Below the pieces are notes generated by a model, which had not been told where the DNA came from, did not search any database, and saw only the letters and a list, made by a program, of their open reading frames with translations. Below, in pieces: positions 17,786 through 26,572 of a DNA stretch of 64,000 nt; positions within the stretch are counted from its first letter, which is position 1, and each line of letters opens with the position of its first letter. Location: assembly GCF_003315485.1 (NCBI RefSeq), contig NZ_QNSE01000008.1, forward strand, positions 149,421 through 213,420, given 5' to 3'. The position numbers and the translations under genes are program-made. This DNA is from Marinomonas rhizomae (GTDB taxonomy: Bacteria > Pseudomonadota > Gammaproteobacteria > Pseudomonadales > Marinomonadaceae).

Positions 17786-18881
17786 ATGGAAATAAACCCG
17801 ATACTTTCAAAGATAAAAGACCTCTCAGCCCGTGCTTTAACCCTTCGGGGGTATCTTTGACTATGAGTCAAAGAAAGAACGCTTAGAGGAAGTGAACCGT
17901 GAACTGGAAGACCCTGCTATTTGGAACGATCCAGATTACGCCCAAAAACTTGGTAAAGAGCGTGCTGCGCTCGAAGCCGTTGTCGAAACTTTAGACAGCA
18001 TGGAGTCTGGTCTTAATGATTCCAAAGAGCTGTTGGATATCGCCGTAGAAGAAAACGATGAAGATTCTGTTGAAGCGGTTGAGCTAGAGCTAGAAGAACT
18101 AGAAGCCTTATTGGCCAAGCTAGAGTTCCGTCGTATGTTTTCAAAAGAGATGGATGAAAATAGTGCTTTCTTGGATATACAATCTGGTTCAGGTGGCACA
18201 GAAGCCCAAGATTGGGCCAACATTCTATTGCGCATGTATTTGCGCTGGGGTGAAGACAAAGGCTTTAAAGTTGAACTAATGGAAGTGTCTGCAGGCGATG
18301 TGGCGGGGATCAAATCCGCGACTATTCGTTTCGAAGGCGAATATGCTTTTGGTTGGTTGCGTACAGAAACGGGCGTACATCGTCTAGTTCGTAAGTCACC
18401 CTTTGACTCTGGCAACCGTCGTCATACCTCGTTTGCTTCTGTTTTTGTTTCGCCTGAGATCGACGATAACGTTGAGATTGAGATTAACCCTGCAGATATA
18501 CGTACTGATACTTACCGTTCATCCGGTGCCGGTGGTCAGCACGTAAACACAACAGACTCTGCGGTACGTATTACCCACGTTCCTTCGGGCATCGTGGTGC
18601 AATGTCAGAACCAGCGTTCTCAGCACGCTAACCGTGACTTTGCGATGAAACAATTGCGTGCCAAATTGTACGAGTTTGAGATGCTGAAACGTACAGAAGC
18701 GGCGCAAGCTGTGGAAGATAGCAAATCCGATATTGGTTGGGGCAGTCAGATTCGCTCTTATGTATTGGATGCATCGCGTATTAAGGACTTACGTACAGGA
18801 GTGGAAACTTCTAATACTGGTGCTGTGTTAGATGGCAACTTGGACCAGTTTATTATTGCAAGTTTAAAACAAGGCCTGTAA
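17786..18881 (+). CDS. prfB: Peptide chain release factor 2, with programmed +1 frameshift
   Basis: RF2 recognises UGA and UAA stop codons. The true start is the ATG at 17786. After 24 codons the frame meets an in-frame TGA at 17858-17860 inside the sequence GGGGG-TAT-CTT-TGA-C. This is the classical autoregulatory +1 site: an internal Shine-Dalgarno, slippery CTT, then TGA C. Reading resumes at GAC 17859 and gives 364 residues against 365 in E. coli. The codon-recognition tripeptide SPF falls at residues 204-206 and the peptidyl-hydrolysis GGQ at 249-251. A naive call starting at the GTG at 17892 would lose the first 35 residues. Joined segments are 17786-17857 and 17859-18881. Confidence 0.97.
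17843..17861 (+). promoter_or_regulatory. RF2 +1 programmed ribosomal frameshift site
   Basis: CTTCGGGGGTATCTTTGAC: a G-rich Shine-Dalgarno-like element, then CTT-TGA-C. When RF2 is scarce the ribosome pauses at UGA and slips forward by one base, making more RF2. Confidence 0.97.
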
Positions 18882-18929
18882 AGCGCCGTTCCTTATTTAG
18901 AATATTTTAAAAAGAGTAGATAGCAAATC

Positions 18930-20432
18930 ATGGCTAACGAAAATAACACAGAATCCACAGCGCAATCTGACGACAATCGCTTAGTTGCAGAACGTCGCGG
19001 TAAATTGTCGGCAATTCGCGAAGAGCGAAATGCCTATCCAAATACATTTCGCCCAGACGCTTATGCTGCGGACCTTCAAGCAGAATTCGGTGAGCTAGAA
19101 AAAGCTGAGCTAGAAGAGAAAGGTCATAAAGTTAGTATTGCGGGTCGTATCGTACGTAACCGTGGCGCTTTCATGTTGCTACAAGACATGACAGGCCAAA
19201 TCCAAGCTTACGTAAATCGTAAAGCTTTAAGCCCTGAGTTATTGGCGGATCAAAAAACGTGGGATTTGGGCGATATTATCGGTGTTTCTGGTCCTGTGCA
19301 CAAATCTGGCAAAGGCGACTTGTATATCGACATGCAAGAGGCTCAGTTGTTAACCAAATCACTACGTCCATTGCCAGACAAACATCATGGTTTGTCTGAT
19401 ATGGAAATGCGTTACCGTCAGCGTTATGTTGATTTGATTGTGAACGAAGAGTCTCGTGCGACTTTCCAAATGCGTTCAAAAATCATTTCTACGATTCGTC
19501 GTTTTTTAGAAGATCGACGCTTCATGGAAGTAGAAACACCAATGCTACAAACGATTCCTGGCGGTGCAACGGCGCGTCCTTTCGTGACGCATCACAATGC
19601 GATGGATATGAGCATGTACTTGCGTATCGCCCCTGAGCTTTACTTGAAGCGTTTGGTTGTCGGTGGTTTTGAGCGTGTATTCGAGATTAACCGTAACTTC
19701 CGTAATGAAGGTACATCGACTCGTCACAATCCAGAATTTACCATGATCGAATTCTATCAAGCGTACGCAGACTATAAAGATCTAATGGATCTAACAGAAG
19801 CTATGTTGCGTGAAGTGGCTGAGAAAGTTCTGGGCACAACGACAGTAACTTATCAAGGTTCTGAATATGACTTTGGCGCGCCGTTTGTTCGCATGAGCAT
19901 GTTGGACTCGATTCTGTACTACAACCCAGAATTAACAGCCGCAGACCTAGAAACAGTTGAAAGCGCGACGGCAGTTGCGAAGAAACTAAAAATCGACGTG
20001 AAACCAATTTGGGGCTTGGGTAAACTTTGGACAGAAATTTTCGAAGAAACCGCAGAGCATAAACTGGATCAACCGACGTTCATTACGGAATATCCAGCAG
20101 AAGTGTCGCCACTTGCGCGTCGTAATGATGACAATGATTTCATTACAGACCGTTTTGAATTCTTTGTGGGTGGTCGTGAAATTGCTAATGGTTTCTCGGA
20201 GCTTAACGATCCAGAAGACCAAGCAGAACGTTTCCAGCGCCAAGTGGCTGAAAAAGACGCCGGTGATGATGAAGCTATGCATTACGATGCAGACTACATC
20301 AATGCGTTAGAGTATGGCCTACCACCAACGGCTGGTGAAGGTATCGGTATCGACCGTTTGGTGATGTTGTTCACTGATGCGCCATCTATCCGTGATGTCT
20401 TGTTGTTCCCTCATATGAAGCCTCAGGACTGA
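18930..20432 (+). CDS. lysS: Lysyl-tRNA synthetase, class II
   Basis: A 500-residue enzyme that charges tRNA-Lys. The N-terminal OB-fold anticodon domain ([19 protein letters not shown]) is followed by class II motif 2 ([19 protein letters not shown]) and motif 3 ([12 protein letters not shown]). It follows prfB by 48 bases, as in many gammaproteobacteria. A small terminator follows. Confidence 0.97.
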   Translation: MANENNTESTAQSDDNRLVAERRGKLSAIREERNAYPNTFRPDAYAADLQAEFGELEKAELEEKGHKVSIAGRIVRNRGAFMLLQDMTGQIQAYVNRKALSPELLADQKTWDLGDIIGVSGPVHKSGKGDLYIDMQEAQLLTKSLRPLPDKHHGLSDMEMRYRQRYVDLIVNEESRATFQMRSKIISTIRRFLEDRRFMEVETPMLQTIPGGATARPFVTHHNAMDMSMYLRIAPELYLKRLVVGGFERVFEINRNFRNEGTSTRHNPEFTMIEFYQAYADYKDLMDLTEAMLREVAEKVLGTTTVTYQGSEYDFGAPFVRMSMLDSILYYNPELTAADLETVESATAVAKKLKIDVKPIWGLGKLWTEIFEETAEHKLDQPTFITEYPAEVSPLARRNDDNDFITDRFEFFVGGREIANGFSELNDPEDQAERFQRQVAEKDAGDDEAMHYDADYINALEYGLPPTAGEGIGIDRLVMLFTDAPSIRDVLLFPHMKPQD

Positions 20433-20473
20433 TCCTAGGCCGGACGGTGACTGACAATTTGTAATGTATTTAT

Positions 20474-20498
20474 AAGGCCTCATTAGAGGCCTTATTTT
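20474..20498 (+). terminator. Terminator after lysS
   Basis: AAGGCCTC-ATTA-GAGGCCTT, followed by ATTTTG. Confidence 0.8.
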
Positions 20499-20540
20499 GT
20501 TTCCATACTTTATTTTTGATGACGTACAACGGAGCATCCC

Positions 20541-21602
20541 ATGAGTCGTTTTTGGACAGATAAAATCGCTTCTCTTGACCCTTATGTGCCAGGCGAGCAA
20601 CCGCAAGACAAAAAGTACATCAAGCTAAATACTAACGAAAGCCCATACTCGCCATCACCTAAAGCCCTAGAAGCTATGGAGCTTGAAGTCAGTGAGCGTT
20701 TACGTCTTTACCCTGACCCAAATTGTGAGACGCTTAAAGAGGCTCTGGCAAAGAGTTATCAGCTGAACGTGAACCAGGTATTTGTTGGAAATGGCTCGGA
20801 CGAAGTCTTGGCTTTGGCTTTCATGGGCTACTTTGCTGGTGGTAAACCATTGGCATTTGCCGATATTACTTATAGCTTTTATAAAGTGTACGCTGGCTTA
20901 TACAGCATCGAACCAAAGTTGGTCCCGCTTAGTGATGATTTCGACATCATTCCTGCGGATTATGAAAACCTAGATGTGTCAGGTGTTGTCATAACCAACC
21001 CGAATGCTCCAACGGGTAAAGCCTTGCCTTTGAGCGAAATTGAGGCAATTCTAAAAGCCAACCCAGATGTGATGGTGTTAGTTGATGAAGCCTATGTGGA
21101 CTTCGGCGCACAAAGCGCAGTATCTTTGATTAACCAATACCCAAATTTGTTGGTTGTGCAAACCTTGTCTAAATCCCGTGCTTTGGCTGGGATTCGTGTC
21201 GGCTACGCATTGGGTCACCCAGATTTGATTGAAGGTTTGGAGCGCTTGAAGAATTCTTTCAACTCCTACCCAATCGATCGCATTGCTTTAGCAGGCGCGA
21301 CAGCAGCGGTGGAAGATGAAGCGTATCTAAAAGAGATTTGTGATAAAACCATTGCCACTCGAGAGCAATCAGTCAAAGATCTAGAATCATTAGGGTTCAA
21401 CATTATTCCATCAGCAACAAATTTTGTCTTCGTGACACACCCAGGTAAGGATGCTGAGAAAATTTACTTGGCTCTAAAAGAGCAGGGGATTCTCGTTCGT
21501 TTCTTTGGTAGTAACAAACCACGTATTGGTAACTATCTACGTATTACTATCGGTACTGATGAAGAAATGGCCGCGCTAACTGCAGCATTGAAAACACTGT
21601 AA
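20541..21602 (+). CDS. hisC: Histidinol-phosphate aminotransferase
   Basis: A 353-residue PLP-dependent fold-type I aminotransferase. N-terminal KLNTNESPYSPSPKALEAM, VDEAYVDF and the PLP-lysine motif TLSKSRALAGIRVGY match HisC. It makes histidinol phosphate in histidine biosynthesis. It stands alone here without other his genes, as HisC paralogues often do, so a role with phenylalanine or tyrosine is also possible. Confidence 0.93.
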   Translation: MSRFWTDKIASLDPYVPGEQPQDKKYIKLNTNESPYSPSPKALEAMELEVSERLRLYPDPNCETLKEALAKSYQLNVNQVFVGNGSDEVLALAFMGYFAGGKPLAFADITYSFYKVYAGLYSIEPKLVPLSDDFDIIPADYENLDVSGVVITNPNAPTGKALPLSEIEAILKANPDVMVLVDEAYVDFGAQSAVSLINQYPNLLVVQTLSKSRALAGIRVGYALGHPDLIEGLERLKNSFNSYPIDRIALAGATAAVEDEAYLKEICDKTIATREQSVKDLESLGFNIIPSATNFVFVTHPGKDAEKIYLALKEQGILVRFFGSNKPRIGNYLRITIGTDEEMAALTAALKTL

Positions 21603-21640
21603 TCGCGCATTTGTGTTTATTTTAACGGTTATGTTTTATA

Positions 21641-21667
21641 AAACCGCTTCTCACTGAGCGGTTTTTT
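21641..21667 (+). terminator. Terminator after hisC
   Basis: AAACCGCT (21641-21648) pairs with AGCGGTTT, followed by a T-run. Confidence 0.85.
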
Positions 21668-21715
21668 GTCAGCAAAAGTACCATTAGATTTTATCTGTTT
21701 TTTTAAAGAGTGCTT

Positions 21716-22186
21716 ATGGAAAAATTGTTAGTCAGCTCTTGTCTAATGGGTTGTAAAGTACGTTATAACGGTAGTGACCTCCCAATGAGTCGGGACGATT
21801 TTGGTTGGTTGGCAGAGCATTTTGAGCTGATGTCTTTTTGCCCCGAAGTGGCTGGAGGGTTGTCGACACCTAGGCCGCCAGCTGAGATTGATGCTGGCGC
21901 TGGATCGGATGTATTGTCGGGTGGCTCTAGAGTTATAGGTAACGATGGCGTGGATGTTTCCGAAGCATTTATAAATGGTGCTTATTTGGCTTTGCAAGCT
22001 TGCCAAACAAACAATATTCGCTTTGCCATGCTGACTGAGTCTAGTCCATCTTGTGGGAGTGCAACGATTTATGATGGCTCGTTTGGTGGTATTAAAAAAA
22101 AGGACAAGGAGTCGCTGCTGCATTGCTGGCGCAGCATGGTATTCATGTGTTTAGTCAAGAAACTTTTAATGACTTTAAGGCACTGA
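21716..22186 (+). CDS. DUF523 protein, zero-frame product (frame interrupted at A8)
   Basis: The ATG at 21716 follows AAAGAG. The protein shows the DUF523 pattern: SSCLMGCKVRYNGSDLP, FCPEVAGGLSTPRPPAEI and ESSPSCGSATIYDGSFGG. After residue about 128 the zero frame leaves the family sequence and stops at 22186. The family C-terminus (GQGVAAALLAQHGIHVFSQE) continues in the -1 frame from the base after an A AAA AAG heptamer at 22096-22102. One extra A would restore a continuous frame. The possibilities are a programmed -1 frameshift, a homopolymer sequencing error or a real mutation. DUF523 is a small Cys-rich family of unknown biochemical role; a second member is at 44788-45783. Confidence 0.75.
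   Translation: MEKLLVSSCLMGCKVRYNGSDLPMSRDDFGWLAEHFELMSFCPEVAGGLSTPRPPAEIDAGAGSDVLSGGSRVIGNDGVDVSEAFINGAYLALQACQTNNIRFAMLTESSPSCGSATIYDGSFGGIKKKDKESLLHCWRSMVFMCLVKKLLMTLRH
22096..22136 (+). promoter_or_regulatory. Candidate -1 frameshift signal (A AAA AAG plus downstream stem)
   Basis: The heptamer A-AAA-AAG is in the correct phase relative to the DUF523 frame (…aaA AAA AAG), the same heptamer used in E. coli dnaX. A TGCTGC (22116-22121) / GCAGCA (22131-22136) hairpin lies 13 bases downstream. Function is not shown. Confidence 0.45.
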
Positions 22187-22632
22187 TTGAAAATAAGGTT
22201 GCTAAATTATCGGAGGGGAATGTGTTTGAACCTGTAATACAAGAAGAAACCACAGGGTGTGGTATCGCTTCTGTGGCGAATATTTTGGGTAAAACCTATG
22301 TACAAATGAAAGCTTCAGCCAATGCGATGGGAATTTATGCGGATGATAAATCTCTTTGGTCGGATACTCAGTATGTAAGACAAATGTTATCTGCTGCTGG
22401 CTTGAAAACATTGACAGAAGAGATTTCGTTCTCATCATGGAGTGATTTGCCGGACTTAGCTTTGCTTGCCATTAAACATCATCAAGAAGAAGGTAAAAGC
22501 TTCTGGCATTGGGTGGTGTTTAAGCGCGTTGATGGCAAAGCTTTTGTTCTAGATTCTGCGAGTTATTTGCCTGCGAATATTCGAACTGACTTTGAAGACA
22601 TGCAGCCCAAATGGTTTATTGAAGTTTTATAA
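22102..22632 (+). CDS. DUF523 C-terminus continuing into a C39-like cysteine peptidase domain
   Basis: This is the frame that carries the end of DUF523 and, without a stop, a papain-like domain resembling peptidase C39. The domain has Cys in ETTGCGIASVANILGK, His in SFWHWVVFKR and Asp in AFVLDSASYLP; numbered from the GTG at 22222 these are residues 13, 96 and 111. That GTG has GGAGG at 22212-22216, five bases before it, so the peptidase domain (136 residues) can be made alone as well as fused through frameshifting. There is no signal peptide and no ABC domain, so it is probably not a bacteriocin-exporter peptidase. The call is by motif only. Confidence 0.6.
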   Translation, partial: GQGVAAALLAQHGIHVFSQETFNDFKALIENKVAKLSEGNVFEPVIQEETTGCGIASVANILGKTYVQMKASANAMGIYADDKSLWSDTQYVRQMLSAAGLKTLTEEISFSSWSDLPDLALLAIKHHQEEGKSFWHWVVFKRVDGKAFVLDSASYLPANIRTDFEDMQPKWFIEVL

Positions 22633-22964
22633 GGTGTCTATCTTTACTGGCTTGCTGCCAGAATATGTTACTCGAGTTGCCCTTAAGCTTTAGATGCAAG
22701 TGCAACGAGTAATCAAGACCGGCACATATAAACACAGTGCTTCATGCCTTTTTGGACTTTCCAGACCTCTTCTAGACTTAGCCTTTTTATGCAGGACATT
22801 TTAAGTCCCTAGCTTTATTCAATGAAGTAGCCCTTATCGCTTGCATGGCCTAACGTTATTTATTCAATAGTAACAACTAAGCTAGATGTTTTTTATTTTA
22901 CATGTTAGGTGTTTGTTTCTATTGATTTTTATAGGTGCCTGGCTTTTTTTACTGTTTTATTAAA
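22633..22964. other. Gene-free stretch with an imperfect hairpin
   Basis: No coding signal on either strand. An imperfect inverted repeat (TTACTCGAGTTGC at 22668-22680 with GCAACGAGTAA at 22702-22712) could be a 3'-end structure for the peptidase transcript. The rest is AT-rich and unrecognised. Confidence 0.5.
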
Positions 22965-23852
22965 TTAGTTGTTTAATAAATTCGCTGGTGAATATTGGTC
23001 GGTTAATACCTTCGTATCTGTTGGCCAGTCATGATTTCCTTGGGTAGAATAAATGATTTTCCGGATGTCTTGGATATCGATGTTATAAGTTGATAATCGA
23101 GGTTCCAGCCATGTTGCTTTTTTACTGATTTCTGTCTCAGTTGGCATTTTATCTAATCCGGCTAAAATAATTCTATTGCTTCGGTTATGGCGACTAACAT
23201 TAATGAAGTCACCAAATACTGCGTAGTAAGTAGCGGACTCATGGTCGTATAATTTACTTGAAGAAAAAGTATTAGCGGCAATAATTCCACCAGGAGAGAG
23301 TATGCTTTTTACTTCTTCAAAAAATTCTTTAGTGAGTAAGTGCTCAGGAATATAGTCACCATTAAAGGCGTCTAAAATAATCCAGTCATATTTTTTCTGT
23401 TTCAGTGCCGCTCGTTTTATAAAAATGCGTCCGTCTTGTATGGTTGAAATGACTTTATTCGTTTCGATGAAATGAAAGTACTTACGAGCGACCTTTACGA
23501 CTGCGGGATCTATCTCTACATTGTTAATACTGGCATTAGGGTATAGCTGATGGATTACATTAGAGAGAGTGCCACCACCTAAGCCAATGATTAGCACATT
23601 GTTAGGCTTATCTATGTAGAGGAGGCTTGAAAACACCATTTTGACATAATTGAAGAAGAGTTTGTTTGGTGCGCTTTTATAGATACAGCTTTGGTTGAGT
23701 TGAGTGCTCTTGGTATTGAATTGAAGGCACAGTACATCATTTTTATCTTCTACTATTATATTTCGATATAAAGAGCGTTCTTGGTGAATTTCCTTGCTGA
23801 ATATCAGTGAAGAGAAAAGGCACATAGCAACAATGAAAAGTGGCTTAAGCAT
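22965..23852 (-). CDS. Spermidine-synthase-like protein with signal peptide
   Basis: A 295-residue protein with the Rossmann methyltransferase/aminopropyltransferase fold. Motifs are NVLIIGLGGGTLSNVIHQLYP, an acidic ribose-binding strand ASINNVEIDPAVVKVARKYF and DGRIFI…YDWIILDAFNGDYIP. A hydrophobic leader (MLKPLFIVAMCLFSSLIFSKE) precedes the fold, which is unusual for a cytosolic SpeE. Its start overlaps the upstream membrane-protein gene by 8 bases. Together the two genes match the two halves of the 'fused MFS/spermidine synthase' family. Polyamine synthase activity is uncertain, because the family is poorly characterised. Confidence 0.75.
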   Translation of the reverse strand: MLKPLFIVAMCLFSSLIFSKEIHQERSLYRNIIVEDKNDVLCLQFNTKSTQLNQSCIYKSAPNKLFFNYVKMVFSSLLYIDKPNNVLIIGLGGGTLSNVIHQLYPNASINNVEIDPAVVKVARKYFHFIETNKVISTIQDGRIFIKRAALKQKKYDWIILDAFNGDYIPEHLLTKEFFEEVKSILSPGGIIAANTFSSSKLYDHESATYYAVFGDFINVSRHNRSNRIILAGLDKMPTETEISKKATWLEPRLSTYNIDIQDIRKIIYSTQGNHDWPTDTKVLTDQYSPANLLNN

Positions 23853-24468
23853 GGATTGGAGCCTCTCTGCGTACGTTCGATCCTATCATAATGGCAATAA
23901 GACCCAGTAAACCTAACGTAATTGCAAAGGTGATGATAATGCTGTTCACATCAAAGGCAAGTACGAAATAAAACGACGTTATGATGGTGCCAAGTGCACT
24001 ACCTAGAGTACTCACAAAATAGAGGATACCGGCAATTTGACCACTTTTATCGCTTTCGGTAACGAGTAATCGAACTGAGTAGGGAGATATCATTCCCAGA
24101 ATGACAGTTGGGATGAAAAAGAGTGCCATGGAAGCAAGTAGGGAGCCGTAACGGCTATCTTCTATATGAGTAAAAATAAACGCCATAATAGGTTGTGAAA
24201 AGAAAGAAATAGGCGTGATACTGATGCTTGCGACTAAAAAAATGAAACCATATTTGCTCAACGAAGGATTGTGAGTGCTAAGCTTACCACCGAGCAAATA
24301 ACCCAAGGAAAGGCTCAACATAAAGACGGTAATAATGCTGCCCCATATATGGACGCTACTGCCAAAAAAAGGGGCTAGGATGCGTCCACCTAGTAGTTCA
24401 ATTCCCATAATGCAAAAGCCACTACAGAAGGCTAAGAAGTAAACCAATCTATTTTTTTTAAAAGTCAT
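23845..24468 (-). CDS. Membrane half of an MFS/spermidine-synthase-like pair
   Basis: A 207-residue protein with about six transmembrane helices. The opening YFLAFCSGFCIMGIELLGGRILAPFFGSS is the hallmark of the N-terminal membrane domain of fused MFS/spermidine synthases. The catalytic-like half is the next gene, overlapping by 8 bases, so the two probably act together in the inner membrane. Substrate unknown. Confidence 0.75.
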   Translation of the reverse strand: MTFKKNRLVYFLAFCSGFCIMGIELLGGRILAPFFGSSVHIWGSIITVFMLSLSLGYLLGGKLSTHNPSLSKYGFIFLVASISITPISFFSQPIMAFIFTHIEDSRYGSLLASMALFFIPTVILGMISPYSVRLLVTESDKSGQIAGILYFVSTLGSALGTIITSFYFVLAFDVNSIIITFAITLGLLGLIAIMIGSNVRREAPIHA

Positions 24469-24656
24469 ATTAACATCATTATCTAGCTGATTAGGCCATC
24501 ATCATAGCGTGATTATGGTACCTGGTGTAGTTATTTTAAAGGTATTAAAACTCATTAATAGCCAATGATTTAGTAGTAAAACAAGATAAGTTTTTGAGCA
24601 TTTTTTCTTATGAAGCATTATTGTTTTACGCACCATAATTTTATTAGTGACCTCCT

Positions 24657-24899
24657 ATGATGACTTGCCATGAATACGATTACATTGAGATCGTTTGTTT
24701 GTTTCATTACCCAATTCGGTTGACTATGGTCACAGGCGTGCTGATAGAAGGGGTTGCGTTAGATACGGCGCGTAATGAAAGTCGTGCTGAGTCTATAAAA
24801 ATACAGACAGGTGATGGTATTCAGTTAGTGGCACTGTCAGAGGTGACTAAGCTTGCGATCACCATAGACAATCCGCATTTCACGGAAGTGCATTTTTAA
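24657..24899 (+). CDS. rof: Rho-binding antiterminator (Rof/YaeO family)
   Basis: An 80-residue protein with the Rof pattern: CHEYDYIEIVCLFHYPIRLTM at the N-terminus, a central variable stretch (here longer on GVLIEGVALDT), and a C-terminal LVALSEVTKLAITI strand. E. coli YaeO binds Rho near the primary RNA site and reduces termination. A CCTCCT sequence just upstream is not a ribosome-binding site in this orientation, so the start among the two adjacent ATGs is uncertain. The symbol is offered by family similarity. Confidence 0.7.
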   Translation: MMTCHEYDYIEIVCLFHYPIRLTMVTGVLIEGVALDTARNESRAESIKIQTGDGIQLVALSEVTKLAITIDNPHFTEVHF

Positions 24900-25016
24900 T
24901 CGTAATCTTAGGGCGTTCTAATAGGTGTGATACGAATTAGCTGTAATGTTATGGCCTCGCTGGTTACTTAGCAATATCGTGTTTGTCTATGTTTAACTCA
25001 ACAAGAGGAAGTGTGC

Positions 25017-25334
25017 ATGTCTTTCATAGCGAATACCCCTAAGCCGCCTTATTATGCGGTTATTTTCACTTCGGTACGAACCGAAAGAGAGAATGGTTAT
25101 GGTGATATGGCTAGGAAAATGGTCGAATTGGCCCAACAGCAAGCAGGATTTTTAGGTATTGAATCGGCCCGTGAAGAAGTAGGTATCACCGTTTCTTATT
25201 GGGCAGACTTAGCGTCTATTAAGCGCTGGAAAACCAATGCAGAGCATCTTGTTGCGCAAAAAATGGGGCGTGAGTCTTGGTATGAGTATTTTAAAGTGCG
25301 CATCTCAAAAGTAGAACGAGATTATGGCTTCTAA
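25017..25334 (+). CDS. ABM-family (antibiotic biosynthesis monooxygenase fold) protein
   Basis: A 105-residue ferredoxin-like dimeric alpha/beta-barrel protein. The pattern YYAVIFTSVR…QQAGFLGIESARE…VSYWADLASIKRWK is typical of the ABM/YdhR-like family. AGAGGA lies seven bases before the ATG at 25017, which is preferred to the GTG at 25011. The family includes monooxygenases and haem-degrading enzymes, but most members like this one are uncharacterised. It converges on the metal exporter gene with a 4-base overlap of the 3' ends. Confidence 0.75.
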   Translation: MSFIANTPKPPYYAVIFTSVRTERENGYGDMARKMVELAQQQAGFLGIESAREEVGITVSYWADLASIKRWKTNAEHLVAQKMGRESWYEYFKVRISKVERDYGF

Positions 25335-26530
25335 GGTACGCTCTCAATCAACCAGTAATATCCGTATCCCGCCAATAAAGCCGGCACAGTGGAGTAGACT
25401 GTTGCGAGTAACGCGGCTTTCGGGGCAAGTGCAATGGCGGGAAATAATGCATCGCCATCGTTGCTGATGGCATTAGCTATTTGGGCTGATAAAGGAATAG
25501 CCCCTTGAAGGTATAGTCCTGTCACCATAATTTGTGGGCCGCATCCTGGTAATAGTCCTACCATGGCGGCAAAAAATACCGTTGTGCTTCCCCATGACTT
25601 TAATGAATCGAGCACACTGCCTCCCCAAAAAAGTAAGGTCAGCTCAAATACAATAAAGGCAACCACGACCCAGCTTGTGACAAATTGGGTGTCTTGAGCG
25701 ACCTTCCGAATCCAATGTTTGGGAAGCGCGTTATCATTTTCTTTTGTTAGTTCAGAATAACGGTCGTTTTTAGCGGACAATGCCCATAGTAATAAGCATA
25801 TAAAACCGGCCACGGCGCCAAGGTATTCTATCGACTTATCCGGCAATCCCACTAAATCATTGACGTTGTATTGCATGGAAAGAAGCAGAGCGATGATGCT
25901 GGCGGGTATAATAAGTAGGCACCAAAATACTATGCTTATACGGCTGACCCAGATGCCAAAAAGGCTGGGTTGTGGTGGCGGTGTGGTGTTTTTTTGACTG
26001 GTTGAGTGTGTAAGTTCTTGTTTTGGCGCAGGCAAAAAGCAATCTGTTACCAGACCTGACAGAATGCCGACGACTATGCTAATTGATAGCACGATGACTG
26101 CGTCTTCTGGTCGTTGGCTGATCAATAAAAAGGCGGCGTCACCCATGGTGCTTGTTAAGACGGCGACCACTGCTCCAAAGCCAATTTTCCCCTGAGTGTA
26201 TTGGGTAATCACAACAATTGCGCCACCACAACCGGGTAAAATCCCCATTACTCCGGCAAAGATGACTTCTCGATAAGGTTTTTTTCTCATCCAATTATGT
26301 AAGGGGGTGGCATTGAGGTTGTGGCTGATGCCATAGTAGAGTGCGAGTGTTAGTGCGACAAACGCAGAAACTTGCAAAAAAGCATCTGCCAATACTGAAT
26401 AGACGGTTTCTCGTAAGCTTGGAATTAGCCAAAGAACGACCAGCGCGACTGGAATTATCATTCGTTTATTGGTAAACCCTTGCAGTAGGGCGTTATTGTG
26501 TTTAAAAGATATTTTGGCTTCAGTCGGCAT
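25331..26530 (-). CDS. Putative manganese/heavy-metal exporter (PF11449-like)
   Basis: A 399-residue polytopic membrane protein with about ten helices in two repeated halves. Each half carries a G-x-LPGCG motif: GVMGILPGCGGAIVV near residue 95 and AMVGLLPGCGPQIMV near residue 330. An acidic STMGDAAF / SNDGDALF motif follows each. This internal duplication and the acidic loops match the family annotated as putative manganese transporter or 10-TM heavy-metal exporter. A Fur/Mur-like box lies just upstream, consistent with Mn or Fe control. Substrate not proven. Confidence 0.75.
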   Translation of the reverse strand: MPTEAKISFKHNNALLQGFTNKRMIIPVALVVLWLIPSLRETVYSVLADAFLQVSAFVALTLALYYGISHNLNATPLHNWMRKKPYREVIFAGVMGILPGCGGAIVVITQYTQGKIGFGAVVAVLTSTMGDAAFLLISQRPEDAVIVLSISIVVGILSGLVTDCFLPAPKQELTHSTSQKNTTPPPQPSLFGIWVSRISIVFWCLLIIPASIIALLLSMQYNVNDLVGLPDKSIEYLGAVAGFICLLLWALSAKNDRYSELTKENDNALPKHWIRKVAQDTQFVTSWVVVAFIVFELTLLFWGGSVLDSLKSWGSTTVFFAAMVGLLPGCGPQIMVTGLYLQGAIPLSAQIANAISNDGDALFPAIALAPKAALLATVYSTVPALLAGYGYYWLIESVP

Positions 26531-26553
26531 AAGAAACTATATGTTATTTATTT

Positions 26554-26572
26554 GTAAATGATTATCGTTTAA
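26554..26572 (-). promoter_or_regulatory. Fur/Mur-like box
   Basis: On the minus strand it reads TTAAACGATAATCATTTAC, 13 of 19 identical to the Fur consensus and containing the full core GATAATCATT. It ends 23 bases before the exporter start codon. In several marine gammaproteobacteria and alphaproteobacteria such boxes respond to manganese (Mur). Confidence 0.6.

Noticed and set aside
22850..22880. Integron attC-like core (GCCTAACGTTA) and a similar TAACGTTATTTA near 40434
   Set aside because: The paired inner and outer boxes and cassette structure of attC sites are absent; the match is short and probably chance.
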